Part shown: piece by piece, positions 1 through 7,717 of the stretch
Position numbering within the stretch: position 1 is the first letter of the stretch
How the letters are laid out: each line of letters opens with the position of its first letter
DNA from: Thiodiazotropha sp037384425
Lineage (GTDB): Bacteria; Pseudomonadota; Gammaproteobacteria; Chromatiales; Chromatiaceae
Assembly: GCA_037384425.1 (NCBI GenBank)
Contig: JARROA010000010.1
Coordinates: 1 to 64,000, forward strand
Length of the DNA: 64,000 bases
Direction: 5' to 3'
Program-made: the position numbers and the translations under genes
Notes under the pieces: model-generated
Database searches by the model: none
What the model was told of the DNA's origin: nothing
Seen by the model: the letters and a program-made list of their open reading frames with translations, nothing else

Positions 1-131
1 GATCCCTGTTCGGCGACCTGCATGTCCACGGCCCCGACGGTGTGCGTTTCTACACCCGCTTGAAAACCGTGACCGCAACATGGCCCGACGAACTGCCCGA
101 TCAGACCGAGTTCGTGATGCCGACCATGTGA
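1..131 (+). CDS. C-terminal end of a CoA-acylating aldehyde dehydrogenase, MmsA-like (partial)
   Basis: The frame is open from the window edge (first full codon at 3) to TGA at 129-131 and encodes 42 residues. The segment GDLHVHGPDGVRFYTR followed by KTVTATWP matches the end of methylmalonate-semialdehyde dehydrogenases (MmsA), which close with a GDLH...GVRFYT motif. That family oxidises methylmalonate or malonate semialdehyde to propionyl- or acetyl-CoA in the cytoplasm. The catalytic Cys and the NAD-binding fold lie outside the window, so only the family can be proposed. It is convergent with the methylotrophy genes and separated from them by a palindromic repeat, so it is probably unrelated to them. 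Confidence 0.7.
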   Translation, partial: SLFGDLHVHGPDGVRFYTRLKTVTATWPDELPDQTEFVMPTM

Positions 132-159
132 CTGTGACTGGCTGACGAAGAGGTTTATC

Positions 160-214
160 GGTGCGGCAAGCCGCACCCTACAGGGATAGTGTGCAGGGTG
201 CGGCTTGCCGCACC
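160..214. repeat. Palindromic intergenic repeat, copy 1 (GTGCGGCAAGCCGCAC type)
   Basis: Arms 160-179 and 195-214 are perfect inverted copies, and each arm is itself nearly palindromic (GTGCGGCAAGCCGCAC). A second copy with the same arms and a different spacer lies at 35159-35214. It sits between two convergent genes, a typical position for REP-like elements, and could form a strong RNA hairpin ending both transcripts. Confidence 0.85.
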
Positions 215-228
215 GTCACTGGTCTCCA

Positions 229-804
229 TCAAGGCGCTTGTCTTGCCATGATCTCCCCCAGATCACGCACCATATAGTTGGCCGCACGCAGCCAGGCCTT
301 CTCGTTGTCGCCGCGAAAATCATAGGCCTTGCTGAGCAGCGTCTGTTCGCTCTCCACGTCCTTGATTTCGATGTGCAGGGTCAGGATGAGCAGGCTCATT
401 TTGTAGATCCAGCCGACCATCACCTTGTCGCCGCCGGCCTGCCTGGCCAGGTCGTATTCACAGCGGTTGCAGGTGTGAATATAGGTGCCGAGATTGGCAT
501 TGCTGACGATCTCGTCCACTTTGGCTGGCGCAACCACTTCGAAGATGTTCTCGTCCTCGAGTCGCTGTGCGATGAATCGGGTGAGCTTTTCGAGCATCGC
601 CGCGTTGCGCTCCTCGCCGCCGGCTACCGGGGTGTTGTCGACGATCTCCATGGGGAGCACGGCTAGTCTCCCGCCCGTCGCGGCGCCTGCGCCGGCGGGT
701 GTCGACAAGGCAGCGACGAGCAGCAACAGACCCGGCTTGTATCCGCTCTGAACGGCGTTGCGAAACTTAAGGATTAGGCTGCGATATGACTTTGATGTAC
801 TCAT
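229..804 (-). CDS. Secreted protein of unknown function (DUF2380/DUF3280-like)
   Basis: A 191-residue protein starting at the ATG 802-804. The N-terminus has a basic stretch and a hydrophobic segment (GLLLLVAALSTPAGAGAA) that looks like a signal peptide or anchor. The next part begins with RLAVLPMEIVDNT and runs into a helix with LTRFIAQRLEDENIFEVV, a pattern resembling the DUF2380/DUF3280 class of secreted proteins. Two cysteines (CNRC) form a CxxC motif. The gene is the last of the minus-strand cofactor operon and overlaps the nucleotidyltransferase gene by 38 bases, so the two are translationally coupled. The function is not known; residence in the periplasm is inferred from the leader. 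Confidence 0.7.
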   Translation of the reverse strand: MSTSKSYRSLILKFRNAVQSGYKPGLLLLVAALSTPAGAGAATGGRLAVLPMEIVDNTPVAGGEERNAAMLEKLTRFIAQRLEDENIFEVVAPAKVDEIVSNANLGTYIHTCNRCEYDLARQAGGDKVMVGWIYKMSLLILTLHIEIKDVESEQTLLSKAYDFRGDNEKAWLRAANYMVRDLGEIMARQAP

Positions 805-1714
805 TGGGCGACTCTCTGTCGGTGCCGATGACGAGACGCAGACGCCCCGCTGATGAGACCTCCAGCTGGCCTTGAATCTCCACATGTTCGCCCTGCAGGG
901 CCTGGCCCGCGTAGGTGGCGGTATAGCTGATCGCCTCATGTATGGATGGGTGGTCCAGTTGGTAGCGTATGGGGTAGTCAAAACGGTGTTCGTCGTTGGC
1001 GATGGTGGTGCGCAGGCATAATCTGCCGCGTTTTTTGTAACTCAGCCGGTCGTTCTGCCGGCGCTCGGGGGTGAGCAGACTGATATCGAACTTGGTCTGG
1101 CCGATGGCCGCCTTGTTGTACTTGCGCTGTTCGTGCCAGCGGTACTCTTCGTAGGAGAGCGTGCAACCCCGTCGCGCATAGGCATCCTGCCACAGGCTCT
1201 CGTCCAGCGGTTCGAGCAGTTGGTCGGCAAGCAGTCGCTTGATGATCTCCCTGGTTTCGAAGAAGGCTTCGCGCCGGTAGAGTACCAGATCGATGTCGGA
1301 GTCCGGCTTGTGGGCTCCGATCAGAAGTGAGCCGGTGACTCCCATCTGTCGGAGATCCAAACCCTGCGCCTCGAAGAGGTTCGTCAGCCGCTGCAGCTTC
1401 TCCTCTATTGCGTCGATCGGTGCTCTGCCTCGGATCTCCTGCAGCCGCTTGCGTGGCTGATGGTGGCGTACGATGCGATCCCGGTGAACCCCGTGCAGGG
1501 TGACGTCCCGAGTTTTAGAAAAGTAGAGATAGTCCGAGTGGCGGGTTTTCAGCAGATCGTTGGCCTCCCGGGTCGAGAGCTTGCGATAACCGCTTTCGGT
1601 TTTTCGATAGCGCAGGAATGCGAGTATGCGCTGCTCTTCGGGCTCCTCCGTCACCACCGCGAAGATCAGTCCCTCGGCGGTCTCGATGAAATCCTTGGGC
1701 TGACAGCCGTTCAC
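767..1714 (-). CDS. Nucleotidyltransferase-domain protein of the H4MPT/methanofuran cluster
   Basis: A 315-residue cytoplasmic protein. Residues 127-146 carry the nucleotidyltransferase signature: G128-S129, then D140-x-D142, the metal-binding pair of the polymerase-beta fold. Residues 1-100 form a separate, unrecognised N-terminal domain and the C-terminal third a small beta-rich domain. The start overlaps the upstream PLP decarboxylase by four bases (ATGA), so the genes are co-translated. Its place in an operon of methanofuran and H4MPT biosynthesis genes suggests transfer of a nucleotidyl group to a cofactor precursor, but no substrate can be read from the sequence. Confidence 0.75.
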   Translation of the reverse strand: MNGCQPKDFIETAEGLIFAVVTEEPEEQRILAFLRYRKTESGYRKLSTREANDLLKTRHSDYLYFSKTRDVTLHGVHRDRIVRHHQPRKRLQEIRGRAPIDAIEEKLQRLTNLFEAQGLDLRQMGVTGSLLIGAHKPDSDIDLVLYRREAFFETREIIKRLLADQLLEPLDESLWQDAYARRGCTLSYEEYRWHEQRKYNKAAIGQTKFDISLLTPERRQNDRLSYKKRGRLCLRTTIANDEHRFDYPIRYQLDHPSIHEAISYTATYAGQALQGEHVEIQGQLEVSSAGRLRLVIGTDRESPNEYIKVISQPNP

Positions 1715-2967
1715 GATGCGGACCCGGTACCGCGCTTCGAACCGGCTCGGGACGGCATGTCCTCACTCCATTGCCGACGGTAGTCCTCGTAGTCGTAGGT
1801 CTTCATCGGGTTCAAGCTGCCGTCTTCGCCGAGGAGATGCAGGGCGGGCAGATTCTGCCCGTTGAATCTCGAGGCCTTGATCAGACTGTAGGCCCCGACA
1901 TTCTTGAACACCACGCGGTCACCGATCTCGAGCGGGCGTGAAAAACTGTAGTCGCCGAAGCGATCGCCGCTGAGGCAGGTGGCGCCGACCAGAAGCGTCC
2001 TGTAGGGACCATCGGTCCGCTCATCGAGCAGCTCGGGAGATTTTTGATATTCGAAGACCTCCGGCAGATGGTTGACCGAGGTGTCGAGCACGGCGATCGC
2101 CCGGCCGTCGCTCTCGAAGGTGTCGAGCACACTGGCCACCAGATAGCCCGTCTCCTCCACCACCGCACTGCCGGGTTCGAGATAGACCTGCGCGCCCCAC
2201 TGCGTGTGAATCCGGTCGATGGTCGACAACAGGGTCTCCGGATCGCTTGCGGCCTGAAACAGATAGCCACCCCCGAGATTCACCCACTCGAGCTCGCGCA
2301 GCCAGGGCGCGAGATGCTGTTCGAGATGCTCGACACTCTGCTGCAGCGGCGCGAACGAGCGGGAGCCGAAATGGGTATGCAGATGCACGCCTTTCAAACC
2401 ACGGGTCGCCAACCGGCCCGAAAGCCACTGCGCCACCACCTGGGGCAGTGGGGCGCCGAGTTTGGAGTGGCGACGACAGGGATCGTAGCGGGGATCGTCC
2501 AGGAAGGAGAGCTGGGGATTGATGCGCAGTCCGATTTCGGCCCGTCCGCCAAGAAGAAAGGGCAGCCGCTCCAGCTGGCTCAGGGAGTTGAAGTTGACGA
2601 AGTCGCAAAGCTCGCCGATCTCGCTCATCTCATCCCTGCGCAGGCCGGGTGTGGTGATGTGCAGGCTGCCGGCACCCGCCAGCGCCTCATGGGCCAGTCT
2701 CGCCTCGAACAGGGAACTCACCGAGAACCCGTCCACCCGGCCGCGCATCCGCGTCAACAATCCCATGAAGGGACAGGCTTTGATCGAATAGAGCACACGA
2801 CAGCCGCTGGCGGCCCTGATCTCCTCCAACAGAGCGAGATTCTTCCGCAACTGGCGCTCGTCGAAGACGAAACCGGGCGTGGCGGTCAGCGCTTCGATCC
2901 AGCGTCCCTTTTCCTCGGGCTGGGATTCGGATCCGCGATTCAAGCCGGTCTGGGGATTGAGCGTCAT
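1711..2967 (-). CDS. Fold-type III PLP-dependent decarboxylase (carboxynorspermidine decarboxylase family)
   Basis: A 418-residue enzyme of the alanine-racemase/ornithine-decarboxylase fold. K63 in YSIKACPF is the expected Schiff-base lysine. HTHFGSR (198-204), the glycine loop GGG (233-235) that holds the PLP phosphate, EPGSA (265-269) and C332 in ATCLSGDRFGDYSF follow in family order and look most like NspC. It is embedded between MfnB and the nucleotidyltransferase. No polyamine gene is nearby, so a decarboxylation in methanofuran synthesis, for example of tyrosine, is a plausible inference. Genuine carboxynorspermidine decarboxylase activity remains the alternative. Confidence 0.8.
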   Translation of the reverse strand: MTLNPQTGLNRGSESQPEEKGRWIEALTATPGFVFDERQLRKNLALLEEIRAASGCRVLYSIKACPFMGLLTRMRGRVDGFSVSSLFEARLAHEALAGAGSLHITTPGLRRDEMSEIGELCDFVNFNSLSQLERLPFLLGGRAEIGLRINPQLSFLDDPRYDPCRRHSKLGAPLPQVVAQWLSGRLATRGLKGVHLHTHFGSRSFAPLQQSVEHLEQHLAPWLRELEWVNLGGGYLFQAASDPETLLSTIDRIHTQWGAQVYLEPGSAVVEETGYLVASVLDTFESDGRAIAVLDTSVNHLPEVFEYQKSPELLDERTDGPYRTLLVGATCLSGDRFGDYSFSRPLEIGDRVVFKNVGAYSLIKASRFNGQNLPALHLLGEDGSLNPMKTYDYEDYRRQWSEDMPSRAGSKRGTGSAS

Positions 2968-2970
2968 TCA

Positions 2971-3681
2971 CTATCCCCCGGCGGCAACCTGATCTTGGGC
3001 TGTGCTCGATACCGCAAACGCATCGCGTATCCCGCTCAACCTTCGAGGCGAGAGCACCGCCGTGCGCCGACTCTCCTCGCAGAGGGCGCCGCGGAAGCCG
3101 AGATAGTCGGGCATCAGCGGCAGCAGCAAGGGGACGTCATCCAGACGCAGGGAGCCCGCCAGTCCGCAGAACATGCCCAAGTCCCGTATTTCAGCCACGA
3201 AACGGTCGAGCTGTTGCAGATCGATGTGATCCAACAAACCGCCACCGCCCTTGCCCGCGGTATCCAGCATGACGCCCCGGAAACCGGCGGCGGCGAACGC
3301 GTGCAAACGGTTCAGCGGCGGCTGACGATCGGCGAAGAGGACGGCGACGACGGAGAGGTCGTCGGTGAGACGGGCGATGGCGTTCAGACATGCCGTCAGA
3401 TTGTGCTCGGAGAAGAAGCCCACTTTCACATAGTCAACACCGCATTCACCGGTCTGATCGATGGCTGTGGTCAAGGGCAGCGGCTCGGGTGCCAGATCAC
3501 CCACAGTGGCGCTGACCGGACGGCGCCCCGCCGTCTGTCTCACCAGCTCGCGTATCAGACCCAGGGGCAGCGCACCCAGCGCCCCGGTGTGGGGGTTCTT
3601 GAGATCGATGATGTCCGCACCGCCCTCGATGGCCAGTTCCAGCTCAGGGGCATTGGTCACACTGGCCAGCAGGCGGGTCAT
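2971..3681 (-). CDS. mfnB: (5-formylfuran-3-yl)methyl phosphate synthase, MfnB
   Basis: A 236-residue TIM-barrel enzyme of the former DUF556 family. It converts two glyceraldehyde-3-phosphates into the furan phosphate that founds methanofuran. The N-terminal ADIIDLKNP motif supplies the catalytic lysine (K28), with K86 in DYVKVGFF and the D140/K144 pair in MLDTAGKGGGG as further active-site residues. Its length fits the family. The gene overlaps the DUF447 gene upstream by four bases and lies three bases before the PLP decarboxylase. Together with mfnE, mfnF and mfnD it gives most of a methanofuran-type pathway in this window. Confidence 0.93.
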   Translation of the reverse strand: MTRLLASVTNAPELELAIEGGADIIDLKNPHTGALGALPLGLIRELVRQTAGRRPVSATVGDLAPEPLPLTTAIDQTGECGVDYVKVGFFSEHNLTACLNAIARLTDDLSVVAVLFADRQPPLNRLHAFAAAGFRGVMLDTAGKGGGGLLDHIDLQQLDRFVAEIRDLGMFCGLAGSLRLDDVPLLLPLMPDYLGFRGALCEESRRTAVLSPRRLSGIRDAFAVSSTAQDQVAAGG

Positions 3682-4253
3682 ACTACGCCCTCCTCAGCCT
3701 GTTGCCGGCGAAAATCCTCCACCTTGGCCATCAGCCAGCCCCATGCCTCCCGCTCCCGCTCGCCGGCAGTCTTGTCGACGGCGATAGTGAGATAGGCGAT
3801 CTCCTGCTCGATCTTCTCCGCCGGCAGTATATGCAGACGGCTGACCAGGATCGCCAGCTCCAATACCGCCGCCTGGGCCCGGTTGAAACCGCGAAAGGGG
3901 CGATGGCAGGCCTCGTAGACGGGATGGCAGATCAGACGCGGTCGCGTTTCGTCCTCCTCCACCCGCTGCAAACGGACTTCGGTGTGGGCCAGGGAATCGG
4001 CCAGTCGTGGAGCGGCCACCCGCTCGGCCTCGATCAGGGGCCAGTCGTAGCGCCCGGTAAGGCAGCCGGCGAAGACCCTGACATCGTCGCAATAGTTGAT
4101 GACCGCGCACTCCCCGGCGAGGATGTTGTTCAGGGTGCGAGAGGGACGGAACGGCGCGATCTCCACCGACCCGCACTGCCAGGTGATACCCATGGGGGCG
4201 ATCTGATTCTCCCCTTGCGGACTGCGGCAGGTGACGATGACTTCGTGGATCAT
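3678..4253 (-). CDS. DUF447 family protein, predicted flavin-reductase-like split barrel
   Basis: A 191-residue protein beginning MIHEVIVTCRSPQGENQIAPMGI, the start typical of DUF447. That family is shared by methanogens and H4MPT-using bacteria and resembles FMN-binding split-barrel flavoproteins. The central part (PRLADSLAHTEV) and the C-terminal helical region (FNRAQAAVLELAILVSRL) fit the family. It overlaps its neighbours on both sides by four bases, so it is in the same transcript as mfnB and the dihydropteroate-synthase-like gene. The conserved linkage implies a role in C1-carrier biosynthesis; the reaction is unknown. Confidence 0.82.
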   Translation of the reverse strand: MIHEVIVTCRSPQGENQIAPMGITWQCGSVEIAPFRPSRTLNNILAGECAVINYCDDVRVFAGCLTGRYDWPLIEAERVAAPRLADSLAHTEVRLQRVEEDETRPRLICHPVYEACHRPFRGFNRAQAAVLELAILVSRLHILPAEKIEQEIAYLTIAVDKTAGEREREAWGWLMAKVEDFRRQQAEEGVV

Positions 4254-5650
4254 GAGCTTTTTCCGGCCTCTTTCTTCATAGTGGTTCCCGCCTCGTCCTG
4301 GCGGCTGAGATCCTGCTCCGCCTCCGGCAGCACCGAGCCCCAGCGCAACGGCTGATCCTGTACATAGCGCTTGCCGAGCTGCTGTGCGATCTGTGCCCGG
4401 GCCAGCTCCACCCCGAGGTAGAAGGCGTGCCCGCCGTCGTTCTCCACCCCCAGCTGCGGATAGAAGTCGAAGGGGTCATCGTGGGTGACCAGTCCGTCCC
4501 GGTTGTAGAGATGGATCCCTTCGCTGCTGATCTGGATGCGGAAATTGGGATCGCGTATTTCGGCCGCCAGTTCACGGATCTGGGTGGCGCTGTAGGGAAA
4601 GGGCCTGAGCTCGTGCAGCGCGGCAAGCCGGCTGTCGACCTGCTTCGGCAGGCTCTTCTCCTGTCGCGCCCAGTACATGATCCGACGCGCGGCGTCCGCC
4701 TCGCGCACGGCGCTGCGGCAGTGGGGGCTGACCTGGGTGGTGAGTATGTTGGTGATGTGCAGCTCCGAGATGATCCCCATCATGATGGCATTGATGCCGG
4801 TGGTATCCGCTTCCGTCAGCTCGGTGATGTTGCCCACCCCCATCATGATCTCGACATAGGGGTGCTCGGCCCGCAGTCGCTGATAGCGGACGATGGACTC
4901 GGTAAAGCCGAAATGGATCGGATCGAGAATGGGATCGGCGATGTAGGTCCTGCCCTGTTCCTCGAGTCTGCGCATTGCCCGTTGCAGCGAATCCAGGTCA
5001 CCCGCTTTGGCGGGGATCAGCACCGGCCTGGAGGCCACCTGATCGGCTATCCAGAGGTTGTCTTCATGCAGGCTGAGCAGAAAGTCGGCCCCTGCCCCGC
5101 CCCCTGCCAGCAACTCTTCCGACTGCATTGAATCGACGCTGACGCGATAGCCGGCGGCCTTGAGGGCACGCACACTGTCGGCGAGATGGGGAAAGGGCGT
5201 TTCCGGCAGGCATCCCAGGTCGATCACGTCGGCACCGTCCGCTGCATAGGCGGCGGCCCGCTGCAGGATTTCGTCGATGGTGAGATTGGGTGCGTCAACG
5301 ATCTCGGCGAAGATGCGCACATCGTAACCGCTCAGGTCCGGGGGCTTGCCCTCTTTGCCGAAAAAACGCGGCAGATCCATCAGCTCTTCCGGACCCCGCT
5401 CGACCGATATGCCGAAGTGGTTCGACAAGGCCTCCAGATCGCCGCGGCAGCGACCGGGCACCAGGATCCGCTCGGCATCGCCGATGTCGTCGAGACGGCG
5501 CTTGATCATGTCGGAGGTCATCAACGCAGCCACTTTGAGGCCGAGATTGTGCACCCGCCATTCGAACTCTTCCGCCGCCATATCCTGTAGCACCCTTGTC
5601 AGCGGTTTCTCCGCCAACGAACCGGTCAGAAAGAGGATCTTTTCAGCCAC
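4250..5650 (-). CDS. Dihydropteroate synthase-like protein of the H4MPT cluster
   Basis: A 466-residue protein when read from the GTG at 5648-5650, giving an N-terminus VAEKILFLTG; the 23 preceding codons lack family-like sequence. The N-terminal domain is of unknown function. From about residue 125 a TIM barrel follows, with GADVIDLGCLPETPFPHL, VSVDSMQSEE and GVGNITELTEADTTG, which mimic the strand ends of pterin-binding (FolP-like) barrels. The canonical folP is a separate gene at 54797-55663, so this paralogue is not the folate enzyme. Homologues occur in H4MPT users, and an arylamine-pterin condensation is the natural guess, but that is inference. Confidence 0.82.
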   Translation of the reverse strand: MAEKILFLTGSLAEKPLTRVLQDMAAEEFEWRVHNLGLKVAALMTSDMIKRRLDDIGDAERILVPGRCRGDLEALSNHFGISVERGPEELMDLPRFFGKEGKPPDLSGYDVRIFAEIVDAPNLTIDEILQRAAAYAADGADVIDLGCLPETPFPHLADSVRALKAAGYRVSVDSMQSEELLAGGGAGADFLLSLHEDNLWIADQVASRPVLIPAKAGDLDSLQRAMRRLEEQGRTYIADPILDPIHFGFTESIVRYQRLRAEHPYVEIMMGVGNITELTEADTTGINAIMMGIISELHITNILTTQVSPHCRSAVREADAARRIMYWARQEKSLPKQVDSRLAALHELRPFPYSATQIRELAAEIRDPNFRIQISSEGIHLYNRDGLVTHDDPFDFYPQLGVENDGGHAFYLGVELARAQIAQQLGKRYVQDQPLRWGSVLPEAEQDLSRQDEAGTTMKKEAGKSS

Positions 5651-5676
5651 GGCGGTGCTTCCCCAACAGCCTCGAT

Positions 5677-6189
5677 TCAGTCCTGCCCGGCGCCCAGTTC
5701 CCGTCGGCAGATGCCCCACTGGTGGTCGGCCTCCTCGACGGCGATCTCGAGCATTCCGACATGGGTCAGGGCGTCATGCGCCTCCAGCATCGGCAGCAGG
5801 GACTCCATGATGTACCAGGCGAGCATTTCGGCGGTGGCGTTTGCGATGGGCAGAATGCGGCAATTGCCCAGCGGCAGCGAGAAGCGTTTGTCGTAGCTCA
5901 CCACCTCCACCTGACCCTCCTGCTGATCGATGCTGACCTCCTTGCTGTTGCCCGGCAACAGGATTTTATCGTGAAGTTCCAGACAGATATCCGCCGCAAG
6001 CCGATTCAGCTGAACGAAATCGATGACAAAGGCGTCATCGTTGTTGTCACCCCAGGCCTGGATACGGACATGGAAATTGTGTCCGTGCAGATTCTCGCAA
6101 CTGTTGTTGAAAGTGATGAAGTGGGCCGCGTTGAAATGCAGCTCACCCGGGTGCACGCTGACGGCGAATGTCTGAGACGGATTCTGCAA
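5677..6189 (-). CDS. 6-pyruvoyl-tetrahydropterin synthase (PTPS/QueD) family enzyme
   Basis: A 170-residue protein with the full PTPS signature. H23 in FNAAHF and H35 and H37 in LHGHNF are the three zinc ligands, C31 lies at the position of the family's catalytic cysteine, and a conserved acidic pair appears near the end (EIAVEEAD). The start is a TTG at 6187-6189, preceded by GGAG at a 7-base distance. It is the first gene of the minus-strand operon running to 229. In this company it probably acts on a dihydroneopterin intermediate of H4MPT synthesis. A queuosine role is less likely because no other queuosine genes are near. Confidence 0.85.
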   Translation of the reverse strand: MQNPSQTFAVSVHPGELHFNAAHFITFNNSCENLHGHNFHVRIQAWGDNNDDAFVIDFVQLNRLAADICLELHDKILLPGNSKEVSIDQQEGQVEVVSYDKRFSLPLGNCRILPIANATAEMLAWYIMESLLPMLEAHDALTHVGMLEIAVEEADHQWGICRRELGAGQD

Positions 6190-6709
6190 AGATTGGCTCC
6201 GGATATTGTTGTTTGGCAGGCCTTTATCCCTGGCCCATCAAGTATCCTGGGGTGTCGGGGAAGGGTCAACCCGGCTCTTTATACAATATGCAAGTTTGGA
6301 TCCAATCGGCGCGGACAACCACCCGCTGTTCGCTGGTGGATATTCAACCTGTCGAGATACCTTGAAACGGGCCTGACTGAGCCGCCACGAGAAGAATACG
6401 GCTTTACGCAGAGAATATGCCTTAAATCGCGTCAATCGGCGCGTATCTACGCTGTCGTCAGGAGGCCAGTCTCGAACCGATCCTGGATATCGATGAGACG
6501 TGATGTTATCTGATGGTCTGTCGAGTCGCGTGCGAATCACCGCACGCCATCAAAATGAGCTTCAGTCCGATAGCGGAATCAAGGTTATGGCGGTGTGGAG
6601 ATTACGGGGCGTATGGGACAGAGTGTGTTGCAAAGGTGAAAAGATAACGGCGCGGATCTTCACTCCGAACCGAACCGTGTCGGTTCGGGGCGATTTCGTC
6701 AGAGACTGA
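6190..6709. other. Intergenic region upstream of the PTPS operon
   Basis: No supported gene is seen in these 520 bases; the open frames show no recognisable protein and lack ribosome sites. The region holds the minus-strand -24/-12 element at 6289-6304. A second, weaker GG-N10-GC arrangement (minus strand, 6216-6229) has a poor -24 box. Confidence 0.6.
6289..6304 (-). promoter_or_regulatory. Probable sigma-54 promoter of the 6189-229 operon
   Basis: Read on the minus strand the sequence is TGGATCCAAACTTGCA. It has GG and GC separated by exactly ten bases and a consensus TTGC -12 box, but a degenerate -24 box (TGGATC against TGGCAC). It lies about 100 bases upstream of the TTG start at 6189. 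It is the weakest member of the set in this window. Confidence 0.5.
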
Positions 6710-7141
6710 CTACAGATCGGCGATCTTGTTCTCGGGAGCCTGTTCCTCACAACGCAGCATCGGCAGCACGGACCCCACCGGATAGTAGGTTCCGTACTCG
6801 ACCAGATAACTGCTCTGGATACTGTAGGCTTCCCGCTCCGCCGCGATGCTCGACTCGCAGTTCTCCAGCAGCGCCCCTTCCCTGCCCTGCAGCCAGTGCA
6901 CCAGTTCATGCAGGGCGACGGAGGTATGGAAGATGTTGTTTTCGAGATCCATGCGGTCGTCGAGGTAGACCACGTCCCCCTCACCCGGATACCAGCCCAA
7001 CACCTTGCAGGCACGTCCATTACAGGCCTGCTCTTCCAACCAGCTGTGCGGGACCATGCTCATTTCAGGACATTGGTCATCGACACGCTGGTAATCCGAT
7101 AGCGCAAACACCCATGATAGTAATACAGCACAGAGTTCCAT
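6710..7141 (-). CDS. Small HExxH-motif protein, DUF6647-like
   Basis: A 143-residue protein starting at the ATG 7139-7141, which has GGGAG eight bases upstream. A short hydrophobic N-terminus (MELCAVLLSWVFAL) suggests export. Near the middle HTSVALHELVHWLQG contains HELVH, a metallopeptidase-type HExxH zinc motif, and a downstream glutamate (SSIAAEREAYSIQ) could be the third ligand. Several cysteines are spread through the chain. It lies alone between two methylotrophy operons with long untranslated flanks and has no evident link to them. Peptidase activity is not established. Confidence 0.65.
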   Translation of the reverse strand: MELCAVLLSWVFALSDYQRVDDQCPEMSMVPHSWLEEQACNGRACKVLGWYPGEGDVVYLDDRMDLENNIFHTSVALHELVHWLQGREGALLENCESSIAAEREAYSIQSSYLVEYGTYYPVGSVLPMLRCEEQAPENKIADL

Positions 7142-7717
7142 ATGAGACTCCCAATTTTCCGGGTCGCAAGTCACGACACATCTGCAACGCTTGACGACCC
7201 AATCATTGAGCGGTCTCCCTTCCACTATCGCCAGTCCAGGCCATCGGTACTCCGTTGTCTATAGTTATCGGCCAATGGCTGAGGCGTTTTACAGCTATGA
7301 CACACATTCAGCGGAAAAGACCGAAATGGACAGCGGCTGGATAAAACTTCCGCATAATCCGTGCCGTTAGTCATTGATTTTTATCATTTTGTAAATTTAC
7401 ATAATATTATTATGAACTTATGAATCTAACTTAAAGCCGGACTAACCTGTCGCAACGGAATTTGTCAGAAACATGACAGTGCAGGCGCACCAGTTTTGGG
7501 CAAAACAGTGGAAAATATTCAGGAATCCGATTCCCGTATCCAGGTTGAGGATTGCTGCTGAAAAGGGATTTAAAGGACATTCCGCAGCTGAACGCGGATT
7601 TTCAGAGGGAATTCATTTGGAAGCGCGGAATGACCCGGTCTCATTCTCGATTTACGGCGGGTGGAGCAGAGTCCGGGACTTTTCCTGGTGAGAGTACAGG
7701 GGGTGGTGTGTCACCCC
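7142..7717. other. Long intergenic region with an AT-rich segment
   Basis: These 576 bases contain no supported gene. Bases 7370-7435 are strikingly AT-rich against the GC-rich surroundings and could hold the promoter of the HExxH gene or mark an old insertion boundary. The left of the region has TGACAC at 7298-7303, a single half-site of the dyad found near xoxF. Its right end is a hairpin just after mfnE. Confidence 0.55.
7700..7717 (-). terminator. Hairpin directly after mfnE
   Basis: GGGGTG (7700-7705) and CACCCC (7712-7717) form a perfect 6-bp stem with a 6-base loop immediately downstream of the mfnE stop codon. No U-tract follows on the minus strand, so it may be a 3'-end stabiliser rather than a true intrinsic terminator. 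Confidence 0.4.

Noticed and set aside
2044..3795. A 583-codon plus-strand open frame opposite the PLP decarboxylase and mfnB.
   Set aside because: It is a mirror of two well-supported minus-strand genes in GC-rich DNA and has no domain of its own.
6216..6229. Second minus-strand GG-N10-GC near the PTPS gene.
   Set aside because: The -24 box (GGGATA) and -12 box (CTGC) are both poor; the element at 6289-6304 is better.
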